In this document: positions 35,337 through 43,921 of the stretch, in pieces
How the letters are laid out: each line of letters starts with the position of its first letter
How positions within the stretch are numbered: the stretch's first letter is position 1
From: Planctomycetota bacterium
GTDB taxonomy: Bacteria; Planctomycetota; Phycisphaerae; Sedimentisphaerales; Anaerohalosphaeraceae
Direction: 5' to 3'
Length of the DNA stretch: 64,000 bases
NCBI GenBank assembly: GCA_029552545.1
Contig: JAKPDO010000019.1
Location: forward strand, 372,001 to 436,000
The notes under the pieces: model-generated
The model's input: the letters and a program-made list of their open reading frames with translations, nothing else
What the model was told of the DNA's origin: nothing
Database searches by the model: none
Made by a program: the position numbers and the translations under genes

Positions 35337-36647
35337 ATGGAAATTCGATACTGGAATCAGCGGCTGGAGACCTTGCCCCGGCATGAATTGCGTCAGCTCC
35401 AGCTGGAACGTTTGAGGGAGGTTGTCGGGTATGCCCTTCAAACTCCGTTTTATCAGAAGCGTCTTCCCAAAGCAGGTATCTCCTCTCCGGAGGACATCCG
35501 CTCTCTGGATGACTTGAAAAAAATTCCCTTTACCGTCAAGGATGACCTCCGCCAAGCATTTCCAAAGGGACTTCTGGCCGTCGATATGGAAAAAGTGGTG
35601 CGGATTCATTCGTCCAGCGGCACGACGGGGATTCCGACGGTGATTTACTATACGGCGGACGATTTGGACCGCTGGACGGATTTGCTGGCCCGCAGCATTG
35701 TGGCCACCGGTGCCGGTCCCGCAGATGTCTTCCAGAATATGATGAGCTACGGTCTTTTTACCGGCGGGCTGGGGATGCATTACGGGGCCGAGCGGGTCGG
35801 GATGGCGGTAATTCCGGTCGGCGGCGGCAACACCCAGCGGCAGCTTCAGATTATGCGGGATTTCCGTACAACGGTTCTGCATATTACGCCCAGTTATCTG
35901 CTGCATATTCACCAGCGGATGCCGGAGTTCGGTCTGACACCGGCGGATTTAAATCTCAAAAAGGCCTGGATGGGGGCCGAACCGCATTCCGAAAATACAC
36001 GGCTCAAACTTCAGGAGTTATTCGGAATTGATATATACAATTCCTATGGTCTCAGCGAGATGAACGGCCCGGGCGTGGCCTTTGAATGCGTCTATAAAAA
36101 CGACCTGCACGTCTGGGAGGATGGGTACATTATCGAAATCATTGACCCGCGCACAGGCGAGCCGGTGGAGGACGGTCAGGAGGGCGAAGTTGTTTTCACG
36201 AATCTGATTCGCCATGCCCTGCCCCTTTTGCGGTATCGAACCCGGGATTTGGCTTTTCTGCATCCGGAACCCTGTCCGTGCGGCCGAACCGCCCGGCGGA
36301 TGTCGCGCATTACCGGACGCACGGATGATATGCTCATTATCAACGGTGTGAACGTCTTCCCCTCTCAGATTGAAGAAGTGCTGATGAGCATCCCGGAGGT
36401 CGGAACGAATTATCAGATTCATCTGAGCCGTCACGAAGGACTTGACCGCCTGACCGTCAAGGTGGAAATTTACTCCAAACTGTTTACCGGTGATTTAGCC
36501 GCCCTCGAGGCCCTCAAAAATAAAATCAACGAAAAACTGCGTGCTTCGATTACCATCAATTCCCGGATTGAACTGCACGAGCCCGGTTCTCTGCCTGCTT
36601 TTGAGGGCAAGGCCAAACGTGTTGTGGATGAACGTGAAAAGCTATAG
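35337..36647 (+). CDS. paaK: Phenylacetate--CoA ligase (second copy)
   Basis: 436 residues, clearly homologous to the first copy throughout, with SSSGTTGIPT, NSYGLSEMNGPGVAFEC and [20 protein letters not shown]. The two differ enough to suggest different aryl-acid preferences. It begins 33 bp after the first ACT gene and is followed by a second ACT protein, so the ligase-ACT pair is duplicated as a unit. Confidence 0.9.
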   Translation: MEIRYWNQRLETLPRHELRQLQLERLREVVGYALQTPFYQKRLPKAGISSPEDIRSLDDLKKIPFTVKDDLRQAFPKGLLAVDMEKVVRIHSSSGTTGIPTVIYYTADDLDRWTDLLARSIVATGAGPADVFQNMMSYGLFTGGLGMHYGAERVGMAVIPVGGGNTQRQLQIMRDFRTTVLHITPSYLLHIHQRMPEFGLTPADLNLKKAWMGAEPHSENTRLKLQELFGIDIYNSYGLSEMNGPGVAFECVYKNDLHVWEDGYIIEIIDPRTGEPVEDGQEGEVVFTNLIRHALPLLRYRTRDLAFLHPEPCPCGRTARRMSRITGRTDDMLIINGVNVFPSQIEEVLMSIPEVGTNYQIHLSRHEGLDRLTVKVEIYSKLFTGDLAALEALKNKINEKLRASITINSRIELHEPGSLPAFEGKAKRVVDEREKL

Positions 36648-36690
36648 CAGCCCATTCTGACGGCGAAGGATTCGAGTAAGGAGCAGCAGT

Positions 36691-37125
36691 ATGGCCAAGC
36701 AGATTACGGTTTTTTTGGAAAATAGACCCGGTCGAATTCAGTCCATTTCCCGTATCCTTAAAGAAAAAGGATTGAACATTCTGGCCTTTTCCATCCAGGA
36801 CCGGGGGGAATTTGGGCTGATGAAGATGATTGTGGACAAACCAGCCGAGGCCCAACTGGCCCTGGCTGATCGGGGAATGGCCTGTGCCCTTAAGGAAGTT
36901 TTTGCCGTTACGGCGGCTGACCAGCCCGGCAACCTCGAAAAACTTACCACGGCTTTGGCGGAAAAGAGCATCAATATCAAGGATGCTTACGGGTTTGTCT
37001 CCACGTCCGACAAACGGGGAATCTGTTATCTGGAGGTGGAAAATCCCCAGAATGTGGATATCGGCCGACTGATTGCCGAACATGGTTTTACACTGATTGC
37101 TGACAAGGACCTTTACGATTTATAG
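36691..37125 (+). CDS. Tandem ACT-domain protein (second copy)
   Basis: 144 residues with two ACT domains: the first begins ITVFLENRPGRIQSISRIL, the second FAVTAADQPGNLEKL. The opening matches the first ACT protein. It sits between the second ligase and hisA with short spacers, so it is part of the same transcript. Confidence 0.85.
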   Translation: MAKQITVFLENRPGRIQSISRILKEKGLNILAFSIQDRGEFGLMKMIVDKPAEAQLALADRGMACALKEVFAVTAADQPGNLEKLTTALAEKSINIKDAYGFVSTSDKRGICYLEVENPQNVDIGRLIAEHGFTLIADKDLYDL

Positions 37126-37134
37126 CAGGAAAGT

Positions 37135-37851
37135 ATGGACATTTTGCCCGCAATTGATCTTCGCGGCGGTAAATGTGTTCGCCTGATTCAGGGCCGATAC
37201 GATAACCAGATTACCTATCGAGAAAATCCGCTTGAGCAGGCCGAAGAGTTTTTCGCCCAAGGAGCTCAGTGGCTGCATATTGTTGACCTGGACGGAGCGA
37301 AAGAAGGCAGGCCGGTTCATACCGATGTGGTTCGCCGGATTCTCAGCCGTTTGCCGATGAAAGTCGAATTGGGCGGAGGGCTTCGGGATGAAGAAGCCAT
37401 CCGGCAGATGCTCGATTTGGGACTGGAACGGGTGATTATCGGTACCAGTGCCGTCAGCAATTTTGAATGGTTTTCCACAATGGCTTACAAGTTTCCCAAC
37501 CGTTTGGCGCTCGGGCTGGATGCACGCGGCTTTCGTCTGGCGGCTGAGGGTTGGCTCAAAGAAGCAGGGGGAGACTTGCTTGAATTTGCCCGCCGGGCTT
37601 CTCAGCTTCCGATTGCCGCTATCATTTATACGGATATAGAAAAAGACGGAATGCTGTCCGGCCCTAATTTGACCCGGACGGAGGAATTGGTCAAAGCCGT
37701 TGGTGTGCCTATTGTAGCGGCCGGAGGTGTTACGACTATTCAGGATATAAAAAACCTAAAAAAAACAGGTGTTTCCGGCGTCATTATCGGACGTGCTCTT
37801 TATGAAGGTACCTTAACGATAGAGAAAGCCATAAAAGAATCTAAACAATAA
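37135..37851 (+). CDS. hisA: Phosphoribosyl isomerase HisA
   Basis: 238 residues, a (beta-alpha)8 barrel. It opens MDILPAIDLRGGKCVRLIQG with the catalytic Asp in AIDLRGG, has HIVDLDGAKEG, and carries the second catalytic Asp in IIYTDIEKDGMLSGPN. It converts ProFAR to PRFAR in histidine synthesis. It starts nine bases after the second ACT gene and has a good AGGAAAG, so it is the last gene of the aryl-acid operon. No other histidine gene is nearby. Confidence 0.94.
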   Translation: MDILPAIDLRGGKCVRLIQGRYDNQITYRENPLEQAEEFFAQGAQWLHIVDLDGAKEGRPVHTDVVRRILSRLPMKVELGGGLRDEEAIRQMLDLGLERVIIGTSAVSNFEWFSTMAYKFPNRLALGLDARGFRLAAEGWLKEAGGDLLEFARRASQLPIAAIIYTDIEKDGMLSGPNLTRTEELVKAVGVPIVAAGGVTTIQDIKNLKKTGVSGVIIGRALYEGTLTIEKAIKESKQ

Positions 37852-37927
37852 AGATTCAATATATCTTTTATATTTAATCATAAGACGACGAATTTTTTCA
37901 GAATTTACCGGAAAATTCTGATAATTC

Positions 37928-37984
37928 TTGACATCCGAAGGGTCTTTCCCTTACCTTACAGTGCTTCTGGTCTCGTGGACCAGA
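37928..37984 (+). promoter_or_regulatory. rpsB promoter candidate and leader hairpin
   Basis: A perfect TTGACA at 37928-37933 has only a weak -10 (TACCTT at 37952-37957, 18 bp). A perfect 7-bp hairpin follows at 37966-37984 (TCTGGTC with GACCAGA, five-base loop). The hairpin lies about 60 bases before rpsB, where S2 autoregulatory leaders occur in other bacteria. Confidence 0.4.
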
Positions 37985-38043
37985 CAGAGAGAGTCTTTGT
38001 ATAATTTCAATCAACGTTTTTTAGAATCTGGAGGTTAGTTTCT

Positions 38044-38889
38044 GTGAATAAGGAACTGGCTCGCGAATTAATCAGCGCGGGCGTACATTTCGGACACGGG
38101 GTCAGCCGCTGGAATCCAAAGATGGAACCTTACATCTACGGAAAACGCGGGATGATCCACATTATCAATGTTAAGGAAACCTTAAAGGGGCTGCTGATTG
38201 CCAAAAAGCTCCTTGCTCAGCTGGTTTCCGAAGGGAAAGATGTGGTTTTTGTCGGCACCAAACGCCAAGCTCAGAAAGCCGTTCAGCAGGCAGCCGAACG
38301 GTGCGGAATGCATTATGTGACTGAACGGTGGCTGGGCGGAACGCTGACCAATTTCCGTACCATTCGTTCCCGGCTTCAGCGGTTGGAGGAACTGGAGGAG
38401 ATGGAGGCCTCCGGACGGCTGGAAGAAGAGAGCAAAAAGCAGGGTGCACGTCTGAAAAGAGAATTGCGGAAAATCCGAAGCAATTTGTCCGGTATTCGCA
38501 AGATGAATCGCCTTCCAGGTGCCGTCGTTGTGGTGGATGCCAGAAAGGAATATATTGCTTTGCGTGAAGCCCGCAAGTTGGGTATTGCGACAATCGGCAT
38601 TATTGATACGGATTCCGACCCGGATACCGTAGATGTAGTGATTCCGGCGAATGATGATTCGATAAAAGCGATCGAAATCATTCTGAACGAACTGGCGGAT
38701 GCCGTAGCGGAAGGTAAGACTATTGTTCGTCCGTCAGAGATGATGGATTCCGCACAGGCTGCCCGTCGCCGGTCTCGTCGGCGGGTGTTGGCCAGCGCTG
38801 CCGAGGCGGGCGAGGAGGAGCCGGAGACGGTTGCCTCCGACAACCCTTCGCCTCTTTCTGAATCAGCGGCTCCGGAAAATCCCGGATAA
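38044..38889 (+). CDS. rpsB: 30S ribosomal protein uS2
   Basis: 281 residues from GTG 38044, with GGAGG about ten bases upstream. It opens ELISAGVHFGHGVSRWNPKM and has YVTERWLGGTLTNFRTIRSR and the AIEIILNELADA end of the conserved fold. The last 45 residues or so are an added Arg-rich then acidic tail (RRRSRRRVLAS, then GEEEPETVAS), longer than in E. coli. It is followed by tsf, the usual gene order. Confidence 0.97.
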   Translation: MNKELARELISAGVHFGHGVSRWNPKMEPYIYGKRGMIHIINVKETLKGLLIAKKLLAQLVSEGKDVVFVGTKRQAQKAVQQAAERCGMHYVTERWLGGTLTNFRTIRSRLQRLEELEEMEASGRLEEESKKQGARLKRELRKIRSNLSGIRKMNRLPGAVVVVDARKEYIALREARKLGIATIGIIDTDSDPDTVDVVIPANDDSIKAIEIILNELADAVAEGKTIVRPSEMMDSAQAARRRSRRRVLASAAEAGEEEPETVASDNPSPLSESAAPENPG

Positions 38890-38958
38890 TCGGACGATTT
38901 TTGATTCGGTTCAAAAAGCGGTAAAAACAGACGATCACCAAACGGGAGTTTGACTCAA

Positions 38959-39819
38959 ATGGCGGAGATATCAGCAGCAGCAGTTATGAAACTTCGCAAG
39001 GCCAGCGGCCAGGGAATGATGGACTGCAAGAAGGCCCTCGAAGAAACCAATGGGGATTTTGAAGCGGCAATGGAGCTGCTTCGCAAGAAAGGGCTGGCTA
39101 CTCTGCAGAAGCGGGCCGGACGAGAAACCACGCAGGGTCGGCTGATTTGCCGAAAGAGCAGCGACGGACGTTCGATGGCGATGGTTACTCTTTGCTGCGA
39201 AACGGATTTTGTTGCGAAAAACGACGATTTTTTGGCCGCCTGCGAAAAACTCGGCGAGTGCGCCCTGAAGGCAGATGCTCAGGCAAACCCTCAGGACCTG
39301 ATGGACATCGAAGTGGCCGGCAGAAAGTTCTCCGATATTCTTACAGAAGCCGTCAGCAAAATCGGTGAAAAAATCGAAATCGGAGATTTTGCCCGTTATA
39401 CAATTGCCGGCAGCGGGCTGCTCGGTTCCTATGTTCATTTCAACGAGAAAACCGGTGCCATGGTAGAGATTGAAACCGATTCCGACCAGACCGCAGCGGC
39501 TCTCCGGCAGTTGGCGAATGAGATTGCCATGCATATTACGGCTATTAAGCCGATCGCTGTGGACAGGGACTCTGTATCCCCTTCGATTCTCGAACAGGAA
39601 CGGCGGATTGCAGCCGAACAGGTTAAAAACAAGCCCGCCAACATGGTTGAGAAAATTGTCGAAGGCAAAATCGCCAAGTTCCTTAAGGAAAACTGCCTGC
39701 TCGAACAGCCCTTTGTGAAGGATGACAGCAAAACCGTCAGCGAAGTACTCAATGAGGCGGCTCGTGCGGCGGGCGGGCGGGCAAAAATCAAACGGTTTGT
39801 CCGATTCGAAATCGGATAA
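38959..39819 (+). CDS. tsf: Translation elongation factor Ts
   Basis: 286 residues from ATG 38959. It is the nucleotide-exchange factor for EF-Tu. It shows the UBA-like N-terminus VMKLRKASGQGMMDCKKALE, the core motif CCETDFVAKNDDF and a C-terminal LLEQPFVKDDSKTV. GGGAG precedes the ATG by about twelve bases. A terminator follows directly, closing the rpsB-tsf unit. Confidence 0.96.
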   Translation: MAEISAAAVMKLRKASGQGMMDCKKALEETNGDFEAAMELLRKKGLATLQKRAGRETTQGRLICRKSSDGRSMAMVTLCCETDFVAKNDDFLAACEKLGECALKADAQANPQDLMDIEVAGRKFSDILTEAVSKIGEKIEIGDFARYTIAGSGLLGSYVHFNEKTGAMVEIETDSDQTAAALRQLANEIAMHITAIKPIAVDRDSVSPSILEQERRIAAEQVKNKPANMVEKIVEGKIAKFLKENCLLEQPFVKDDSKTVSEVLNEAARAAGGRAKIKRFVRFEIG

Positions 39820-39834
39820 GCAGCCGGTTCCAAC

Positions 39835-39870
39835 AGGCATCGTAAACGCAGGTTTCCGATGCCTTTTTTT
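39835..39870 (+). terminator. Intrinsic terminator between tsf and pyrH
   Basis: An 8-bp stem (AGGCATCG with CGATGCCT) with a 14-base loop and seven T residues; the pairing reaches into the T run. Confidence 0.7.
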
Positions 39871-39904
39871 CACCCCGCCGGGACAGGCGGGAACAAGGAT
39901 GGGT

Positions 39905-40624
39905 ATGAGCGATATACGGTACAAACGCATTCTGCTGAAATTGTCAGGGGAAAGCTTCTGCAAACCCGACGGTTTCGGAATTGACGGTGAGGCTCTCGAG
40001 GCCATTGCAGACCGAATCATACGCATCTGCAAACTCGGACCTCAGGTGGCCATTGTTGTGGGCGGAGGAAATTTCCTGCGGGGACCTTCGTTTTCGCGAA
40101 AAAGCCATATTCCCCGAACGACCGCCGATTATATGGGGATGCTGGCAACGGTGATTAATGCCTGTGCTCTTCAGGAAATTCTCGAGAAAGAAGGCCAGCC
40201 GACCCGGGTGCTCAGCGCCATCGAGGTATCGGCTATCTGTGAGCCGTTCATCCGACGTCGGGCGATTCGTCATCTCGAACGCGGTCGTGTGACGATTCTG
40301 GCCGGCGGAACCGGAAATCCCTTTTTCTCAACCGATACCTGCGCAGCCCTGCGGGCGGCTGAGTTGGGCGCTGAACTGATGATTAAGGCCACCAAGGTGG
40401 ACGGCGTTTATACCGACGACCCCAAGACCAATCCCAATGCTCAGCTTATTGAGCGGATGACCTATCATCAGGTTCTTCAGCAGAATCTGAAGGTGATGGA
40501 CCCGTCCGCCGTAAGTTTGTGCTGGGAAAATCATATTCCGATTGTTGTCCTGAATTTCTTCCGGGACGGCCATATCACAAAAGCCCTTCGGGGTGAACAG
40601 GTTGGAACCTTAATCAGTGATTGA
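39905..40624 (+). CDS. pyrH: Uridylate kinase
   Basis: About 239 residues. The start is ATG 39905 (AAGGA five bases upstream); the ATG two codons earlier at 39899 is also possible. It phosphorylates UMP to UDP. It has RILLKLSGESF, the glycine-rich VVGGGNFLRG, ADYMGMLATVINA and FFSTDTCAALRAAEL. It follows the tsf terminator by 35 bp and is followed by frr, the standard order. Confidence 0.95.
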   Translation: MSDIRYKRILLKLSGESFCKPDGFGIDGEALEAIADRIIRICKLGPQVAIVVGGGNFLRGPSFSRKSHIPRTTADYMGMLATVINACALQEILEKEGQPTRVLSAIEVSAICEPFIRRRAIRHLERGRVTILAGGTGNPFFSTDTCAALRAAELGAELMIKATKVDGVYTDDPKTNPNAQLIERMTYHQVLQQNLKVMDPSAVSLCWENHIPIVVLNFFRDGHITKALRGEQVGTLISD

Positions 40625-40682
40625 ACGTCTGAGGCCGACGGCTCAGACCGAGAATAGACAAGAAGGAAAGGGGAAAGCATCT

Positions 40683-41243
40683 ATGACGACAAAACAGATC
40701 GTTTCTGAACACGAAAAGAATATGCACAAATCCATCGATTTTCTGAAAAGTGAACTGCGTGCAGTGCGGACCGGACGAGCTTCGCCCGGTCTGGTGGAAC
40801 ACCTTACGGTGGAGTATTATGGAGCACCCACTCCGCTCAAACAGCTGGCGACGATTGCGGTGCCGGATGCTTCTTCGATTGTCATCAAACCGTTTGACCC
40901 TTCCTGTCTGAAGGAAATTGAGAAAGCCATCAGGGCCAGCGAACTGAGTCTGGCTCCCCAAGTGGACGGCAAAACCGTTCGTCTGAATCTGCCGCCTCTC
41001 AGTGAAGAGCGGCGCAAGCAGATTGTTCAGCAGGTCAAGCAGATGGGCGAAAAAGTCAAAGTCACCATTCGCAACATCCGACGCGATGCCATCAAAGCTC
41101 TCGAAGATGAAGAAAAGAAAAAAACCATCACGGAAGATGACCGTGACCGGGGCAAGAAGGAAATCGAGGACCTGACCAAGAAACACATTGAGCAGGTTGA
41201 TGAAATCATCGACGCCAAATCTCGCGAAATCTTATCCGAATAG
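40683..41243 (+). CDS. frr: Ribosome recycling factor
   Basis: 186 residues, the usual length. It helps EF-G split ribosomes after termination. It has the helix start MHKSIDFLKSELRAVRTGRA, the PLKQLATIAVPDASSIVIKP hinge and RLNLPPLSEERRKQIVQQVK. AAGGAAAGGGG precedes the start by about ten bases. It follows pyrH by 58 bp. Confidence 0.97.
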   Translation: MTTKQIVSEHEKNMHKSIDFLKSELRAVRTGRASPGLVEHLTVEYYGAPTPLKQLATIAVPDASSIVIKPFDPSCLKEIEKAIRASELSLAPQVDGKTVRLNLPPLSEERRKQIVQQVKQMGEKVKVTIRNIRRDAIKALEDEEKKKTITEDDRDRGKKEIEDLTKKHIEQVDEIIDAKSREILSE

Positions 41244-41308
41244 TTTTTAAAAGAACGTCGCCGTTTTTTGTTTTTTCCGGAACCGTTTCTTTTTTGGGGA
41301 GATATTTT

Positions 41309-43921
41309 ATGACTGACCCGAAGCAGCGGAAAAAGTCTGTCAGGCGACTCGGGCTTTGGACGGCGATAGGGTTGGGAATTGTTTTTGTATTGATTGCTTT
41401 CCTTCCGTCGCTTCTGTCCACCCGAGCCGGCACTTCTTTTCTTTTTAACCGATTGAACCGCTCTGTGGATGGAAAGCTGACGGCGGAGGATTTGTCGCTC
41501 GGCTGGTTCAGCGGCGTCCGGTTGCAAAATCTTGTCTGGCAGGATGCCTCCGGGGATACTCAGGTACGAATCGCTTCTCTGAAGGCCCGCCCCCGATGGC
41601 TGGCTCTGCTCGCCGGACGTATTGCTCTTACCGATGCGGTAGTGGAGGGTCCTTTTCTTCAAATGAAAAGACCGGTTGCCTTATCGACCGCTCCGCAGAA
41701 ATCAGAGCATCCGCAAAAGAGCTCGCCGTCTCCCGTCTATCGGATTGGCCCTGTTGAACTGGAGATCCGACAGGGTCAGGCCGTTCTCGAGCAGGCCCGT
41801 CCGGACGGTCTGCCGCCGATGCAGCTCCATGTTCGCAATCTGGCTTCCACGGTAGTTCTGAACAAGGCCGGCGCGGAGTCCGCCGTGTCCGTCTCCATGG
41901 ACATTGGAGATGGGAAGCAGCAGGGCACCCTCCAGGCCAAAGGCCGTGAGCTTGCCTTTTCCTCTGGGACGGGATTGGCCGGCCTGAGCGGTCAGTTTGA
42001 TGCGGAAATTCATTCTCTCTCCCTGGGCAGTCTGGCCCCTCTGCTGGCCCTGGCGGGCAAAGATGTCCAATTAACCGGAACCCTGAACGGAACGGCAAGT
42101 GCCAAAATCACCAATGGTCAGGTCCAAAACATTCAGCTTTCAGCCGACCTGAGCGGTTTCGAGCAGGTCTATGAAGGCCGTACCATTCGGCTCGAACAGC
42201 CGCTCAAGGCCCGCGCCCGTCTTTCCACGCAGGCATCGGATTGGCTGATTGAGCAGTTGGAAATTGAATCTTCCTTCTGCCGTTTGTCCGGAAAGGGGGG
42301 CCTGAATGCTCTCGAATATACCTTAACGGCCGATTTGGCCCAGGTGCAGACATTCACCGCTTCTTTGGCGGACTGGAAAGGGTATCGGGCGGCCGGATTT
42401 CTCTCGGCAAACGGCAAGCTTCTGCGGCAGCAAAATGCTCTTCAGGCCGCCGGACAGGTCAGCATCCGGGAGTTTTCCGTCCGACAGGCCGACAAGTCCA
42501 TCGCCTTTTCTGGGGTATCACAGGATTATGACCTAACGGTTCTTGTGGATTCCAAATCCGCCCACATCCGCCAGGCGGTTCTGTCCGCCCAGCCCCTCGG
42601 CACTCTCCGGATTGCGGAGACAAAGCTGGACTGGAGCAAGCCCGAAATCCAGGCGGAATCGGCTCTGACCGGAAGCTTGGACCTCAAGCATGCCGCTCCG
42701 GTTATTCAATTCTTCTATCCGCTGCCCGCAAATGTTTCGATGGCAGGGATTGTGCGGCCGGATGCCCGAATCGAAATGAAAGACGGGACCCTTCGAATTT
42801 TGACCGCTTCGACGGCGGCAGAGAATCTGACCGTCAGCAAACCCGGTTTAGAACCGTTCATCAGCCGACAGCTTACCCTGAAGGCCGATGTGCTCTGGGA
42901 TCTTAGAAAGAATGAACTTCGCCATCTGAAGGATTTTGAACTGAATAGCGATGCGATTCGGCTTCGCGGAAATCTTCAGCAGACGGGTGCTTCGGACAAG
43001 ACTCAAATTGTCGGAAAGGCTCAGGCCGAATATGATTTAAAGGAGGTGTCAGCGCTGCTTGGCCCTTTTCTCCCCGATGAATTGATGCTCGAGGGAAAAC
43101 GGAATGACCAATTCGATTTTACCGTTAGCAAAACCCCAAGGGGCTTCGACTGGCAGACCCTTGCGGCCAATGGCTCATTCGGCTTTCAAAAAGCTGCTTA
43201 TAAAGGACTGCAGATTGGAGCTGCGGAGCTGAAACTGAAGGCCGACAAAGGCATTGCGGCAATCGATTTGTCGGATACACCCGTCAACAATGGGATACTC
43301 CGGCTGGCGGGGGATATTGATTTCAGGAGTACACCGCCGGTTTTTCGCCTGCGCAGACCCATGACCATTCTTGAGAAAGTACAAATCAACGATGAACTGA
43401 CGCGAAATCTTCTTGAATACGTCAACCCGTTGTTTGCCGGAGCCAGCCGTGTTTCCGGCATTGCGGATTTTTCCTGTGAGGAACTGGTGCTGCCGCTCGG
43501 TGCTGCTCGAAAAGACCTGTTGAAAATGAAATCCGTTCTGGCCCTCAGCCAGATGACGATGCGATCGGATGGATTTCTCAAAGAGCTGCTCAATGTACTC
43601 GGCAGTGACCCATCGGTTGTTCTGACGCTTCATCCGACCGCACTGTCGCTGGAAAAAGAGGTGATTTCATATCGGAATATGCAGTTGGATGTCGGAAAAA
43701 ATCCGGTCGTCTTTTCAGGTCAAATCGGGCTTGACCGGCGGCTTCGGATGGAAATGAAAATGCCCTGGACACTCGGCGGACAGTCCATCCGTTCCGGCGA
43801 GGACCCTGCTGATCGAATCGTACTGTCCGTCGGCGGTACGATTGACAAGCCCCAGGTTGATTGGGGTAAAGTTCTCCAGCTGAATCTGGGCAGAATCTTA
43901 TTGAAGGAAGTTCTAAAATGA
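41309..43921 (+). CDS. AsmA-like outer-membrane-assembly family protein
   Basis: 870 residues from ATG 41309, with GGGGAG seven bases upstream. It has one N-terminal transmembrane helix (LGIVFVLIAFLPSLL) and a long beta-rich body. The body opens with NRSVDGKLTAEDLSLGWFSG, a segment typical of AsmA/TamB/DUF748-type proteins, which bridge inner and outer membranes and aid lipid or protein traffic. The stop overlaps the next ATG (ATGA), so it is coupled to the YihY-like gene. Confidence 0.65.
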   Translation: MTDPKQRKKSVRRLGLWTAIGLGIVFVLIAFLPSLLSTRAGTSFLFNRLNRSVDGKLTAEDLSLGWFSGVRLQNLVWQDASGDTQVRIASLKARPRWLALLAGRIALTDAVVEGPFLQMKRPVALSTAPQKSEHPQKSSPSPVYRIGPVELEIRQGQAVLEQARPDGLPPMQLHVRNLASTVVLNKAGAESAVSVSMDIGDGKQQGTLQAKGRELAFSSGTGLAGLSGQFDAEIHSLSLGSLAPLLALAGKDVQLTGTLNGTASAKITNGQVQNIQLSADLSGFEQVYEGRTIRLEQPLKARARLSTQASDWLIEQLEIESSFCRLSGKGGLNALEYTLTADLAQVQTFTASLADWKGYRAAGFLSANGKLLRQQNALQAAGQVSIREFSVRQADKSIAFSGVSQDYDLTVLVDSKSAHIRQAVLSAQPLGTLRIAETKLDWSKPEIQAESALTGSLDLKHAAPVIQFFYPLPANVSMAGIVRPDARIEMKDGTLRILTASTAAENLTVSKPGLEPFISRQLTLKADVLWDLRKNELRHLKDFELNSDAIRLRGNLQQTGASDKTQIVGKAQAEYDLKEVSALLGPFLPDELMLEGKRNDQFDFTVSKTPRGFDWQTLAANGSFGFQKAAYKGLQIGAAELKLKADKGIAAIDLSDTPVNNGILRLAGDIDFRSTPPVFRLRRPMTILEKVQINDELTRNLLEYVNPLFAGASRVSGIADFSCEELVLPLGAARKDLLKMKSVLALSQMTMRSDGFLKELLNVLGSDPSVVLTLHPTALSLEKEVISYRNMQLDVGKNPVVFSGQIGLDRRLRMEMKMPWTLGGQSIRSGEDPADRIVLSVGGTIDKPQVDWGKVLQLNLGRILLKEVLK

